Positions 32,174 through 41,364 of a stretch of 64,000 nt of DNA are shown here, one piece after another; positions within the stretch are counted from its first letter, which is position 1; each line of letters begins with the position of its first letter. This DNA is from an uncultured Treponema sp. (GTDB lineage: Bacteria; Spirochaetota; Spirochaetia; Treponematales; Treponemataceae). The stretch covers positions 62,001 to 126,000 of the forward strand of contig CAMHMJ010000002.1 of assembly GCA_946186185.1 (NCBI GenBank), written 5' to 3'. The notes under the pieces were generated by a model that saw nothing but the letters and a program-made list of their open reading frames with translations, made no database searches and was not told the DNA's origin. Made by a program: the position numbers and the translations under genes.

Positions 32174-33943
32174 ATGTTAAAAAGAAAAATCCTGTTTTCT
32201 GCAGCTCTGCCGCTTCTTATCTCTTCGGTTTGCTTTGCAAAACCAAAAAAAGCTGCTGCTGTAGATCCTGTAAAAGCAGTTAATGAACTTGCGCCGGTTG
32301 AAAGAAAGGCTTCAAAACCTGGGGAAGGCGTATATTATTCTCTGTTTGTTCGTGCTTTTGCCGACGGTAATGGTGACGGCATTGGAGATTTTAAGGGTCT
32401 CATCAAAAAGCTTGATTATTTAAATGATGGCGACGACCTTACAACTGATGACCTTGGAATTACGGGAATCTGGCTTCTGCCGATTTTTGAATCTCCTTCT
32501 TATCACGGATATGATGTTGACGATTATTATTCGGTAAATCCTGAATACGGAACTATGGCCGATTTTGAAAAATTACTTGCGGAATGTAAGAAACGCGGCA
32601 TTTCAGTAATTATCGATATGACCTGCAACCATTCTTCTGTTTACAATGACTGGTTCAAGCAGTCAAAGGACCCGAAAAGTCCGTACCGCACCTGGTACCG
32701 CTGGATTAATGACCTTGACTTTGTAGAAAATGGCGGTCTTTATAACCGCAGCCAGAAGGGACTTGCCGGAAATATCTGGCAAATCGACCTTACAAGTCCT
32801 GTAACAGATGAAAACGGAAATACTATTTATGACAAAAAAAATCAGCCGGTAATGAACTACTATGCCGGTCTTTTCAGCACAGGTATGCCGGACTATAACC
32901 TTGATGAACCTGCTGTTCGGGAAGAATTCAAGAAGATTTTCAAATTCTGGCTGGATAAGGGTGTAGACGGCTTCCGTTTTGATGCTGCCGGTCACGCATA
33001 CAATGTTGCAGAAGTAAAACCTGGAACAGAAACAATTACTAAATCAATTGCTTTCTGGAAGGAAATGGAAGACTACCTTGTTTCTCAGAAACCAGATGTA
33101 TATTCCGTTTGTGAGGTTTGGGAACCAACTGCCATCCGTGCACGATATATGGCAGGAATTCCGTCTAACTTCCATTTTGATCTTGGAACCTTGATTGCCC
33201 AGTGTATCAACAATCAGGAAGTAAACGAGGATATGAATGTTCCTGTGGATCCGGATGTAAATACCTACAATGGTTTTGCCCGCAGCCTTGAAGGAAAATA
33301 CAATCTTTACAAAACAAACAACCCTAACTATATCGATGCTCCGTTCCTTTCAAATCATGACCAGGCACGAAGTGCAGCAAGCCTGCAGAACAAACCTGCA
33401 AAAATTAAGCTTGCTGCAGATATGTATATTCTTGCAGAAGGAATTCCTTTCATCTATTATGGTGAAGAAATTGCCATGAAGAGTGGCAGCGACGACCCTT
33501 CAAAGAGAACTCCGATGGTTTGGGCAAAGGACGGAAAAGACAAACTTACTTCTAAGTGGACTGATTCTCCGATGTACGAAAAGTCAAACCTGTATAACAG
33601 AAAGACTGTTTCCGTTCAGGAGCAGAACAAGGACCCGAACAGTATCTTGAATCATTACAAGAGAGTTATCCGCGTAAAGACTGCTCATCCTGCTTTATTC
33701 AAGGGCCGCCTTCATGCATTAAGTCTTGCAAAACCTGTTCTTGAATCCTATATAATGGAATGTGAGGAAGAAATTGCATTTGTGATTCACAATGTTTCCT
33801 GCTACACAACAGAAACCGCAGAGCTTCCTGCTGAAGTAAAGGATTTGAGCCTTGTTTATGCTGCAAACCCTGGAGTTGTTATTGAGGACGGAAAGATAAC
33901 TGTTCCTCCTTTGACTTCAGTTGTTCTTGCAAAGAATAAATAA
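32174..33943 (+). CDS. Exported GH13 alpha-amylase-family glucosidase
   Basis: Signal peptide LKRKILFSAALPLLISSVCFA, then a GH13 barrel beginning YYSLFVRAFADGNGDGIGDFKGL. Conserved regions: ISVIIDMTCNHSS, nucleophile Asp in GVDGFRFDAAGHAYN (near residue 268), acid Glu in VCEVWEP (near 312), and PFLSNHDQARSA (near 392). The DGNGDGIGD calcium-type loop and FYYGEEI-like IPFIYYGEEIAMKSG suggest an oligosaccharide-active alpha-amylase or alpha-glucosidase. 589 residues. TGGAGGA precedes the ATG. It probably trims dextrins released by PulA for MalEFG uptake. Whether it is lipid-free periplasmic or secreted is not clear. Confidence 0.88.
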   Translation: MLKRKILFSAALPLLISSVCFAKPKKAAAVDPVKAVNELAPVERKASKPGEGVYYSLFVRAFADGNGDGIGDFKGLIKKLDYLNDGDDLTTDDLGITGIWLLPIFESPSYHGYDVDDYYSVNPEYGTMADFEKLLAECKKRGISVIIDMTCNHSSVYNDWFKQSKDPKSPYRTWYRWINDLDFVENGGLYNRSQKGLAGNIWQIDLTSPVTDENGNTIYDKKNQPVMNYYAGLFSTGMPDYNLDEPAVREEFKKIFKFWLDKGVDGFRFDAAGHAYNVAEVKPGTETITKSIAFWKEMEDYLVSQKPDVYSVCEVWEPTAIRARYMAGIPSNFHFDLGTLIAQCINNQEVNEDMNVPVDPDVNTYNGFARSLEGKYNLYKTNNPNYIDAPFLSNHDQARSAASLQNKPAKIKLAADMYILAEGIPFIYYGEEIAMKSGSDDPSKRTPMVWAKDGKDKLTSKWTDSPMYEKSNLYNRKTVSVQEQNKDPNSILNHYKRVIRVKTAHPALFKGRLHALSLAKPVLESYIMECEEEIAFVIHNVSCYTTETAELPAEVKDLSLVYAANPGVVIEDGKITVPPLTSVVLAKNK

Positions 33944-33965
33944 TTCTGCGAGATAAAATAGTACT

Positions 33966-35792
33966 ATGAAAAGATTCTGTCCGTCATTTTTTTTGATTTG
34001 TGTTCTTTCTACAGTGTTGTTTTCATGCCGGCGTTATAAGGAAATGACGCTGGCTGAAATAGAGGAGCTAACCAGAGAAGGGGATACTGCCTTGATTTCA
34101 AAGACGGTAACAAAACCCTGGAATGGTGAAAAATTCGAAAAAGGAAAAACGGGCGGAATCTGGTATGATACGATTTTAAGTGATCCCAAAACCTTCAATC
34201 AGCTGATTGGAGAGAGGGATTCTGCCAGTATGGGGATTATTTCCCTGACTCTGGACTATCTTGTTGATTACAACAATGTGACCAGGGAATGGACTCCCCA
34301 CTGTGCAGATTTTTCAATTGAAACTGATTTAAAAAACGATAAACTGATTGTTCATTATACGATTCGTCCCGATATTTACTGGAGCTGGTTCGGAAAAGAG
34401 GAGAAAATTCCTTTAACCAGCGACGATTTTGTTTTCTGGTACAATGAAATTGCGGGGGACGAAGCTTTTTCTTCAAGCGGGTACGGTGCTCAGTTTGTTA
34501 AAACCGAAACCGGGGAAGAAAAGCATGTTGACTGCGTAAAAATAGACGACAAGCATTTTGATTTTATTTTTCCATGTATTGTTGCAGAGCCGCTTTTAGC
34601 AACAAATATGAGTCCCTGTCCTTCATTTATTTATAAAAAAGCAAAGGAGGACGGCGGCGCTGAAGGAGTAAAGAGCCTTTTTTCTGTGGCTCAGGATGTC
34701 CGTTCAATTCCTTCCTGCGGAAAATGGTATATTACGGATTATGAGGCAGGGCGTCGCCTTATCTGTAAAAAAAATCCTTTCTACTGGGAAAAAGATGAGG
34801 CGGGAAACAGCATTCCCTATTATGATGAATGTATTTATTCTGTGGTGGGGGATTCCAATACTGAATATCTGCTTTTTAAGCAGGGTAAAACTGAAATGTA
34901 CGGCTCCCGCCCTGAGGAGCTTTCTGATCTGGTTGAAAACCAGAAGGATGAATATACGGTTTTTAATGCGGAAGGTTCCCTTTCAAGCCAGTTCTGGAGT
35001 TTTAACCAGAATCCGGTGAATAAAGACAAGCCTTTTTATTCCTGGTTTACAAACAAAAAATTCCGGCAGGCCATGAGCTGCCTTTTAAACAGAGACCGCA
35101 TCATAAATCAGACTTATCGCGGGCTTGCAGAGCCGAAGTATACATTTTTTCCGGAAGTAAACCCCTTCTATAACCCGGATATAACTCTGTCTTACCGCTA
35201 TGATGTGGAGCGGGCAGAGCGCCTTTTGAGTGAAGCCGGATTTACAAAAAAAAGCGACGGGCTTCTGTACGATTCAAAGGGGCAGCAGGTTGAATTTGAT
35301 TTGAGTATAGCTTCCTCTTCCACGGTTTCCAGTGATATTGCCCTGATTATCCGGGATGAGCTCTTAAAAGCCGGAATTAAGCTTAATATCCGCCAGGTGG
35401 ATTTCCAGAAGCTCGTTGAAATGGTGACGGCCACCTACGACTGGGAGAGCCTTTTTTTGGCCTTTGGGGCAATTATGTTTCCTTCTCAGGGAAGTAATGT
35501 GTGGCCCAGCAACGGAAATCTTCATCTGTGGTACCCGCTGCAAAAGGAGCCGGCAACTGAGTGGGAAAAAAGGGTAGATTACCTTTATAATAAAGGACTC
35601 TATACAATAGATAAAAAGGCTGCCTTTGAAATCTGGAATGAATATCAGAGAATCATTCTGGAGGAATGTCCGTTAATTTATCTGGTTCGGCCAAAAAGCT
35701 TTGTTGCCGTCAGAAATAAATGGGATTTTACAAATTATTATTACGACAATAAAAACGGCTCTCTGATGGACTGGATTTATATCCGGCAGTAA
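33966..35792 (+). CDS. Peptide-type ABC transporter substrate-binding lipoprotein
   Basis: 608 residues. The lipobox VLFSC gives lipidated Cys21. The body is a family 5 (OppA/DppA-like) binding protein: WYDTILSDPKTFNQLIG, LVDYNNVTREWTPHCADFSIE, KKNPFYWEKDEAGNSIPYYDE, KFRQAMSCLLNRDRIINQ and ADIALIIRDELLKAGI-type segments. The ligand could be peptides, but cluster C proteins also take nickel or oligosaccharides, and the amylase gene is only 22 nt upstream. A TAAAAT box ends 7 nt before the ATG with a poor -35, so it may be leaderless or read through from the amylase gene. Confidence 0.87.
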   Translation: MKRFCPSFFLICVLSTVLFSCRRYKEMTLAEIEELTREGDTALISKTVTKPWNGEKFEKGKTGGIWYDTILSDPKTFNQLIGERDSASMGIISLTLDYLVDYNNVTREWTPHCADFSIETDLKNDKLIVHYTIRPDIYWSWFGKEEKIPLTSDDFVFWYNEIAGDEAFSSSGYGAQFVKTETGEEKHVDCVKIDDKHFDFIFPCIVAEPLLATNMSPCPSFIYKKAKEDGGAEGVKSLFSVAQDVRSIPSCGKWYITDYEAGRRLICKKNPFYWEKDEAGNSIPYYDECIYSVVGDSNTEYLLFKQGKTEMYGSRPEELSDLVENQKDEYTVFNAEGSLSSQFWSFNQNPVNKDKPFYSWFTNKKFRQAMSCLLNRDRIINQTYRGLAEPKYTFFPEVNPFYNPDITLSYRYDVERAERLLSEAGFTKKSDGLLYDSKGQQVEFDLSIASSSTVSSDIALIIRDELLKAGIKLNIRQVDFQKLVEMVTATYDWESLFLAFGAIMFPSQGSNVWPSNGNLHLWYPLQKEPATEWEKRVDYLYNKGLYTIDKKAAFEIWNEYQRIILEECPLIYLVRPKSFVAVRNKWDFTNYYYDNKNGSLMDWIYIRQ

Positions 35793-35824
35793 AGGGAAAT
35801 AGTTCGGTTTTCCGGAGATTTTAT

Positions 35825-36952
35825 ATGACAGAAAATAACAGTGCCAAAGCGATTTTTGAAAAACTGATTTTTCCCTGGTCGCTTTTCAGAAAAAAGTTTC
35901 CTCTTTTAAGCTTTATAGTTTCACGATTATGTACCATGCTTGTGCTTCTTTTTCTGCTGGGCTTTGCCCTTTTTGCACTCATGGAGCTGGCTCCCGGTGA
36001 TATTGTTGACCAGATGATGAGCCAGCAGATTATGAACAGCATGAACGGAAGTTCAAAGACCGGCGGAAGCGGAGTTTCCGGTAACAGCGGCATGGATGAA
36101 GAGTCTTTTTCTGAAAAGCAGATGGCGGAATTAAGGCATGAATTTGGTCTGGACAGGCCATTTTACATTCAGTATTTCAAATGGCTGAACCGGGTTGTGG
36201 TTCACCACGATTTGGGAACCAGTCTTGTATCTCATGCTCCCGTAACCTTTTTAATCGGTTCAAGAATCTGGAATTCTGTTCTTTTAAATCTGATTTCCCT
36301 GGTTTTTATAACGATTTTTTCCTTTTTGCTGGGGGTTTTCTTTTCAAGCAAGGCGGGTACTCCCCTGGACACCGGAGTTACCTTTTTTGCCCTGTTTTTT
36401 CACGCTTTTCCGGGAATTCTGCTTCTGATTCTTCTTCAGCTTTTTGCTTCAATTACAAATCTGTTTCCGGTAACGGCTTATCCGGATTTTTCTTTTTCTG
36501 AGGCAAAAATTAAGTTTACCTTCAGTTATATGCATCACATTTTTTTGCCGCTGCTTGCAAGCTTCCTTGGGGGCTTTGGAAGTACCATGCGCATGATTCG
36601 AAGCACAATGCTTGATCAGATGGGTCTTCCCTATATTTTTGCTCTGCGTTCCCGGGGAATAAGTGAAAAACGGGTTTATTTGAATCACGCATTCCGAAAC
36701 ACCTTAAATCCCTATATTACGGGTAGTGCAAATCTTCTGGCCAGCCTTTTTTCCGGCTCCATGGTTCTTGAAATTATTTTTTCGTACCCTGGAATCGGAC
36801 GGCTTATGTACGAGGCGGTTCTTCAGCAGGATATAAATCTGGTTCTGGCAAACAGTATGTTTATTTCTGCCCTGGTTCTTATCGGAATGATTATCAGTGA
36901 TATTCTTCTGGCCTTTGTTGACCCGAGAATTCGTTACGGAAAGGAAAATTAG
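35825..36952 (+). CDS. Peptide-type ABC transporter permease (DppB/OppB family)
   Basis: 375 residues with about six helices; first helix VSRLCTMLVLLFLLGFALFALMEL ending in the typical APGD (ELAPGDIVDQ). A Ser/Gly-rich loop (about 75-95) precedes LRHEFGLDRPFYIQYFKWLNRVVVHHDLGTS, which is characteristic of DppB. The cytoplasmic EAA-like loop YIFALRSRGISEKRVYLNHAFRNTLNP docks the ATPase. It starts 32 nt after the binding-protein gene and ends 12 nt before the fusion gene. Confidence 0.9.
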   Translation: MTENNSAKAIFEKLIFPWSLFRKKFPLLSFIVSRLCTMLVLLFLLGFALFALMELAPGDIVDQMMSQQIMNSMNGSSKTGGSGVSGNSGMDEESFSEKQMAELRHEFGLDRPFYIQYFKWLNRVVVHHDLGTSLVSHAPVTFLIGSRIWNSVLLNLISLVFITIFSFLLGVFFSSKAGTPLDTGVTFFALFFHAFPGILLLILLQLFASITNLFPVTAYPDFSFSEAKIKFTFSYMHHIFLPLLASFLGGFGSTMRMIRSTMLDQMGLPYIFALRSRGISEKRVYLNHAFRNTLNPYITGSANLLASLFSGSMVLEIIFSYPGIGRLMYEAVLQQDINLVLANSMFISALVLIGMIISDILLAFVDPRIRYGKEN

Positions 36953-36964
36953 GAGGTGCAGCAA

Positions 36965-38971
36965 ATGAAGAAATTTTTTGAGTATTTGAAAACGCGCCCT
37001 CTTGGGATGACATCCCTGATTTTTCTGCTGGTAATTTACATTGTGATGATTTTTGCGCCGTTTTTTGCGCCCTATTCAGCCACTAAAAGCTTTGAGAATA
37101 ATTCCTTTCATCCGGCTAATGTTGAGTTTTCATTAAAAGGCTCTGTGAAAGGCTTTCGGGTACGGGAATTCCGCGCCATCAATAAATCCAGCTGGACTTA
37201 TGTAAAGGTGAAGGATGAGGAATGCATTCATAAACTGAAGTTTTTTGTCCGCGGCTCAGAATACAGGGTTCTTGGAATAAAATGTTCCCTTCATCTTTTG
37301 GGTTCCTCTTCGGAATATCCGGTGTATCTTCTTGGCTCTGATAATCTTGGACGGGACTTGTTTTCCCGCATCGTTTACGGAAGCCGGATTTCCTTGACCA
37401 TTGGATTTGTAGCAACCGCTCTTTCCCTGCTTCTTGCAATTCTTTTTGGAGGAATTGCCGGATTTTTCGGCGGAATCACGGACTGGGCAATAATGCGTTT
37501 TTCTGAATTTTTTATGCTGATTCCGGGCCTTTACTTTATCCTGTTTCTTCGCTCTCTTTTGAATACCCGGATGGACAGCGGCACCAGTTACATGGTCATA
37601 ACCCTGATTCTAGCTCTAGTGGGCTGGCCGGGAAGTGCCCGGACAATCCGCGGTATGGTTCATTCAATCAAAAGGGAAGAGTTTGTTATCGATGCTCAGC
37701 TGGAAGGCGTGCCTTCTGTGGTAATTATTTTTAAGCACATAATTCCTCAGATTTCCAGTCTCCTTATTGTGAGCACTGCATTAAGCATTCCTGGCTTTAT
37801 TATGAGCGAAACCACCTTAAGTTATCTTGGACTTGGTATTAATGATCCTAGCGTAAGCTGGGGAAGCCTTATAAACCGGGATATTTCCACGATTTCGAAT
37901 CTGAAAAACTTTCCGTGGCTTTTGTACCCGGTTCTGCTTCTCCTTCTTGTAACATTAAGCTTTAATTTTCTTGGCGATGTCCTCCGGGATTTTTACGATC
38001 CTTATCATGCGGTGTTTAAGAAAAAGAGAATTAACGTTTTTGGCGGAAAAACAACTGTCGCTGGGGAGAAAGACGCGGCAGGTCTTGAAAACAGCGCTGA
38101 TTCCAGTACCACTCAGCCTCCAGTCCTGCTTTCCGTACGGAATCTTACCGTTTCCTTTTCGGTTTTAAGGGGTGCGAAAAAAAGTGTGGTGGAAGCCTCC
38201 AGGGGCGTAAGCTTTGAACTTCATCAGGGGGAGATTTTAGGACTTGTAGGAGAGTCTGGAAGCGGAAAGTCGGTTTCAACAACCGCTATTCCGGGTCTTC
38301 TTGGTGCCAACGGTACAGTTCAGGGTGAAATTATTTATCAGGGGCGGGATTTAACAAAACTGAATCAGAAGGAACTCCGTTCATTACGCGGAAAAGATAT
38401 TGCCCTGATTTTTCAGGAACCGGGACGTTCTTTTGACCCTCTTCAGACTCTGGAAAACGTGTTTTTTGAAACCCTGAAAAATTCTGAACCGGAAATTACA
38501 AAAGATGAGACCGCTAAGAAGGCGGTTGAGCTTCTGACCGAAGTGGGCCTTCCGGATCCTGAGGGACGCTTAAAAAATTATCCTCATCAGTTTTCCGGCG
38601 GTCAGCTTCAGAGAATTTCAATTGCCCTTTCTCTGGCTCAGAACTGTAAAATCCTTATTGCGGATGAGCCTACAACGGCTCTGGATGTAACGGTTCAGTC
38701 TCAGATTATTGCCCTGCTTCTGCGGCTCAAGAAGGAGAGATATCTTTCAATTATTTTTATCAGCCACGATATTAATCTTGTACGACAGATTTCTGACCGA
38801 ATCTGCGTTATGTATAAGGGTAAAATTGTTGAAACGAACAGCGCCGAAGCTCTTGTTTCTGCTCCGCAGCACCCCTATACAAAGGCTTTATTAAATGCCC
38901 TTCCGAAGTTCGGTAATCATTACACCCAGGGCAAGATGGAAACAATCAATCACGAGGAACTGGAGATTTAG
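36965..38971 (+). CDS. Fused peptide-type permease-ATPase (DppC-DppD)
   Basis: 668 residues. The N-terminal half (about 1-340) is a DppC permease: TM1 GMTSLIFLLVIYIVMIFAPFFAP, DNLGRDLFSRIVYGSRISLTIG, the docking loop DAQLEGVPSVVIIFKHIIPQ, ending FNFLGDVLRDFYDP. A linker of about 40 residues joins it to a DppD ATPase: Walker A LVGESGSGKSVSTTA (about 425-439), signature FSGGQLQRISIALSLA (about 541), Walker B ILIADEPTTALDV (about 560), HDINLV, and the C-terminal HPYTKALLNALP. The start is ATG at 36965, 8 nt after AGGAGG. No separate DppF gene follows, so this ATPase may act as a homodimer. Confidence 0.9.
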   Translation: MKKFFEYLKTRPLGMTSLIFLLVIYIVMIFAPFFAPYSATKSFENNSFHPANVEFSLKGSVKGFRVREFRAINKSSWTYVKVKDEECIHKLKFFVRGSEYRVLGIKCSLHLLGSSSEYPVYLLGSDNLGRDLFSRIVYGSRISLTIGFVATALSLLLAILFGGIAGFFGGITDWAIMRFSEFFMLIPGLYFILFLRSLLNTRMDSGTSYMVITLILALVGWPGSARTIRGMVHSIKREEFVIDAQLEGVPSVVIIFKHIIPQISSLLIVSTALSIPGFIMSETTLSYLGLGINDPSVSWGSLINRDISTISNLKNFPWLLYPVLLLLLVTLSFNFLGDVLRDFYDPYHAVFKKKRINVFGGKTTVAGEKDAAGLENSADSSTTQPPVLLSVRNLTVSFSVLRGAKKSVVEASRGVSFELHQGEILGLVGESGSGKSVSTTAIPGLLGANGTVQGEIIYQGRDLTKLNQKELRSLRGKDIALIFQEPGRSFDPLQTLENVFFETLKNSEPEITKDETAKKAVELLTEVGLPDPEGRLKNYPHQFSGGQLQRISIALSLAQNCKILIADEPTTALDVTVQSQIIALLLRLKKERYLSIIFISHDINLVRQISDRICVMYKGKIVETNSAEALVSAPQHPYTKALLNALPKFGNHYTQGKMETINHEELEI

Positions 38972-38975
38972 AAAA

Positions 38976-39827
38976 ATGAATATCGATTTAAGTAAAATCT
39001 GCTGCTTTGGCGTTGCGGGAAACTTTACCGGCCATCTTGAACAGGCGGGTGAGGCTGAAAGCTTTAAAAATGTTGTAACGAAAACCCAGGATGAACCTAA
39101 GGCTGTTTTTCCGACCTATATTCCGGCCTCTAGCCCTGAAATTCCTGAGTTCTTAAATGTTTTTCCTTTTTCAAGTGAAAAAATCTCCTATCCTCCTGAA
39201 AGTGAAGAAGAGCAGAATCTTCAGATTGAAAGCGAATGTGCCGTGATTTTTGATGTTTCCTGGGAAAATGGGAAAATCTGCAGCCTTAAACCGGTTTGTT
39301 TTGGCGCCAGTAACGACTGTTCAATCCGCAGAAAGGGAAAATGCAAAATCAGCTGGAAGAAAAACTGGGGAAAAAATACAAAAGGCTTTTCTTCCAACGC
39401 AATCGAAATTGACAGATTTTCTTCTGCCGGAAATATTTCCAGGTACCGCATAAAAAGCTTTCTTGTCCGAGCCTTCAGGCAGGTTTTTGAATACGGCGAG
39501 GATTCACGGATTTCAGATTATTCCTATATATACGACCGCCTCACTGAATGGCTGATAAACAAAATCAATACTCAGGAAGATTTTGAATCAGCTGAAAATA
39601 TCCGTTTGTATCTTGAAAAATCCGGCTTCCCTGAAAAAATCATGGTAAGCATAGGTGCTACCCGCTATACGGATTTTGGAAAGGAAAACTTTCTTCAGAA
39701 AGGGGACGAAGCCGTGGTAGTTTTGTATCCGGAAGATAAATACAAGGGTGAAGAAATCACAGAATTTGTACAGAACGCCGACTATTCAAAAACGGATATA
39801 AGCTTTCTTGTTCAAAAAATTGTTTAG
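38976..39827 (+). CDS. DUF5718 family protein
   Basis: 283 residues, no signal peptide. CCFGVAGNFTGHLEQAGEAESF at the N-terminus, then VFPTYIP, FPFSSEKISYPPE, LQIESECAVIFDVSWENGKI and PVCFGASNDCSIRRKG resemble the DUF5718 family, which seems related to the fumarylacetoacetate-hydrolase fold (the EcE-type acid pattern is suggested by IESEC). Function unknown. The ATG at 38976 is 5 nt after the transporter stop; GGAG in the preceding codons serves as ribosome-binding site, so it is translated with the transporter operon. A frame extending upstream to 38895 overlaps the transporter and is not favoured. Confidence 0.65.
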   Translation: MNIDLSKICCFGVAGNFTGHLEQAGEAESFKNVVTKTQDEPKAVFPTYIPASSPEIPEFLNVFPFSSEKISYPPESEEEQNLQIESECAVIFDVSWENGKICSLKPVCFGASNDCSIRRKGKCKISWKKNWGKNTKGFSSNAIEIDRFSSAGNISRYRIKSFLVRAFRQVFEYGEDSRISDYSYIYDRLTEWLINKINTQEDFESAENIRLYLEKSGFPEKIMVSIGATRYTDFGKENFLQKGDEAVVVLYPEDKYKGEEITEFVQNADYSKTDISFLVQKIV

Positions 39828-39843
39828 TGGTGCTGCTGAAAGG

Positions 39844-39898
39844 CGGACCGCAAGTTTTGAAGCAGTGTAAGCAGTTTTTATAAAACTTAAACATCCGG
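39844..39898. repeat. Dispersed palindromic repeat, degenerate short form
   Basis: CGGACCGCAAGTTTT (39844-39858) faces AAAACTTAAACATCCG (39882-39897). TTTTATAAAACTT keeps the right-arm signature of the family, though the left arm has diverged. It sits between the DUF5718 gene and flgB. Confidence 0.5.
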
Positions 39899-39914
39899 TC
39901 TGTAAAAAAAACTC

Positions 39915-39941
39915 TAAACTAATTTTTTCTTTTTCCGAAAC
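39915..39941 (+). promoter_or_regulatory. Possible sigma-28 (FliA) promoter of the flagellar operon
   Basis: TAAACTAA (39915-39922), 11 nt, TCCGAAAC (39934-39941), against TAAAGTTT-N11-GCCGATAA. The TAAA and CCGA cores and the spacing match; the flanks do not. It is 25 nt upstream of flgB. Confidence 0.45.
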
Positions 39942-39965
39942 TCTATATAGGGAAGGGAAAAGAAT

Positions 39966-40388
39966 ATGAACGATTTTACACGGTCAGTTGAATTATTGCA
40001 TAAGTCTCTGGATGTTACCAGTCTTCGTTATCAGGTTTCGGCAAACAATCTCAGTATGAGTGAGGTTCCGAACTTTAAGCGAAGCGTGGTAAATTTTGAA
40101 AGTGAACTAAAACGCGCTCTTGAAGCGGAAAAATCCAATAAGGGAAGCGAAAGCTTTCAGATGACAAGAACTGATCCTCGTCACGTTTCTTCGGATAAAC
40201 CATACAGCTGGCATGATGTTGAACCTCGTCGAGTTCTGGATTATACAACTACAAGCAAAGCAAACGGGAATAATGTTGATGCAGAAACTGAAGCCAACAA
40301 TATCCTTCAGATTCAGATGCAGTACAGACTTTTAACTCAGCTTACGAATTTTGAGTTCTCTCAGGTAAATAAGGTATTGAAAAAATAA
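39966..40388 (+). CDS. flgB: Flagellar basal-body rod protein FlgB
   Basis: 140 residues. Proximal rod subunit of the periplasmic flagellum. FTRSVELLHKSLDVTSLRYQVSANNLSMSEVPNFKR is the conserved FlgB N-terminus and the helical C-terminus NNILQIQMQYRLLTQLTNFEFSQVNKVLK closes the coiled coil. First gene of the basal-body operon, 31 nt before flgC. The purine-rich GGGAAGGGAAAAG precedes the ATG as ribosome-binding site. Confidence 0.95.
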   Translation: MNDFTRSVELLHKSLDVTSLRYQVSANNLSMSEVPNFKRSVVNFESELKRALEAEKSNKGSESFQMTRTDPRHVSSDKPYSWHDVEPRRVLDYTTTSKANGNNVDAETEANNILQIQMQYRLLTQLTNFEFSQVNKVLKK

Positions 40389-40419
40389 CTGCGCTGACAG
40401 CGGCTTTTAGGAGATTGAT

Positions 40420-40878
40420 ATGGGACTTTTTACTTCAATTAATATAGCATCAACAGGAATGGCGGCTGAACGCCTAAAATCTGATGTAATTTCTGACAAT
40501 ATTGCAAATGCATCTACTACAAGAACTCAGGACGGCGGTCCTTTTCAGCGTTCACGGGTTGTTTTTGAAGCAGTCAGCTCAAAAAAGCCTCAGTGGAGAA
40601 CTCCTTTCTGTCCTGAAGATCTGGATAACGGTCCTGGAAAAGGCGTGAAGGTTCGTGAAATCGTAAAGGATACAACAAAAGGACGCCTTGTTTATGACCC
40701 GGAACACCCTGATGCAATTAAATCCGGTCCGAATACAGGTTATGTTGAATATCCGAACGTAAATATCGTAAACGAAATGGTAGATTTGATTGCAGCCAGC
40801 CGTGCTTACGAAGCCAATTCTACGGTAATTGAAGGTGCAAAATCCATGTTCAGTGCTGCTCTTGAAATCGGAAGGTAA
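40420..40878 (+). CDS. flgC: Flagellar basal-body rod protein FlgC
   Basis: 152 residues. Rod subunit; GLFTSINIASTGMAAERLKSDVISDNIANASTTRT is the standard flagellar rod N-terminus, and YPNVNIVNEMVDLIAASRAYEANSTVIEGAKSMFSAALEIGR the standard C-terminus. AGGAGAT lies 5-6 nt before the ATG. Followed by fliE after 76 nt. Confidence 0.96.
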   Translation: MGLFTSINIASTGMAAERLKSDVISDNIANASTTRTQDGGPFQRSRVVFEAVSSKKPQWRTPFCPEDLDNGPGKGVKVREIVKDTTKGRLVYDPEHPDAIKSGPNTGYVEYPNVNIVNEMVDLIAASRAYEANSTVIEGAKSMFSAALEIGR

Positions 40879-40954
40879 TTTTTCTGGCTTTTACCGCATT
40901 GACTAACAGGGCTTTCTGATTGATAATATCAGGGTCTTGGGAGGGACTTTTTAG

Positions 40955-41359
40955 ATGAATATTAACGACATTTCTTCAAATATGAATACAATGAAGGCTA
41001 ATACCTATTCTTCACTGGTAAAGCCCCTTTCAATGTATCACCTGGGTGGCGAAACTGTTCCTGCCGTAGATGGTGTAAGCCGTTCAACAAAGGCTGTATC
41101 CCTTGAGAGAACTCAGGAAAATCAGGGTTCAGAAAAAAAACTTACTTTCCAGGATTATCTTCTTGATGCCGTAAAGTCTGTAAACCAGAAGCAGCTGGAT
41201 GTTTCTGACCTTCAGGAAAAAATCATCACAAATCCGGATGAAGTTGATATCCACGACGTTACAATCGCAATGAGCAAGGCTCAGCTTTCCCTGAATATGG
41301 CACAGACCGTAATCGATCGTCTTGTACAGGGCTGGAGCGAAATCACAACAACAAGATAA
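40955..41359 (+). CDS. fliE: Flagellar hook-basal body adaptor FliE
   Basis: 134 residues; links the MS ring to the rod. The family core is in the C-terminal half: LTFQDYLLDAVKSVNQKQLDVSDLQEKIITNPDEVDIHDVTIAMSKAQLSLNMAQTVIDRLVQGWSEI. The N-terminal 65 residues are less conserved and Ser/Asn-rich. GGGAGGG is 8-10 nt before the ATG. A solo arm of the palindromic repeat begins 6 nt after its stop. Confidence 0.93.
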   Translation: MNINDISSNMNTMKANTYSSLVKPLSMYHLGGETVPAVDGVSRSTKAVSLERTQENQGSEKKLTFQDYLLDAVKSVNQKQLDVSDLQEKIITNPDEVDIHDVTIAMSKAQLSLNMAQTVIDRLVQGWSEITTTR

Positions 41360-41364
41360 AACTC

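Noticed and set aside
38895..38975. Longer start for the DUF5718 gene
   Set aside because: It would overlap the end of the permease-ATPase fusion by 77 nt; the ATG at 38976 fits the family start and is 5 nt after the upstream stop.
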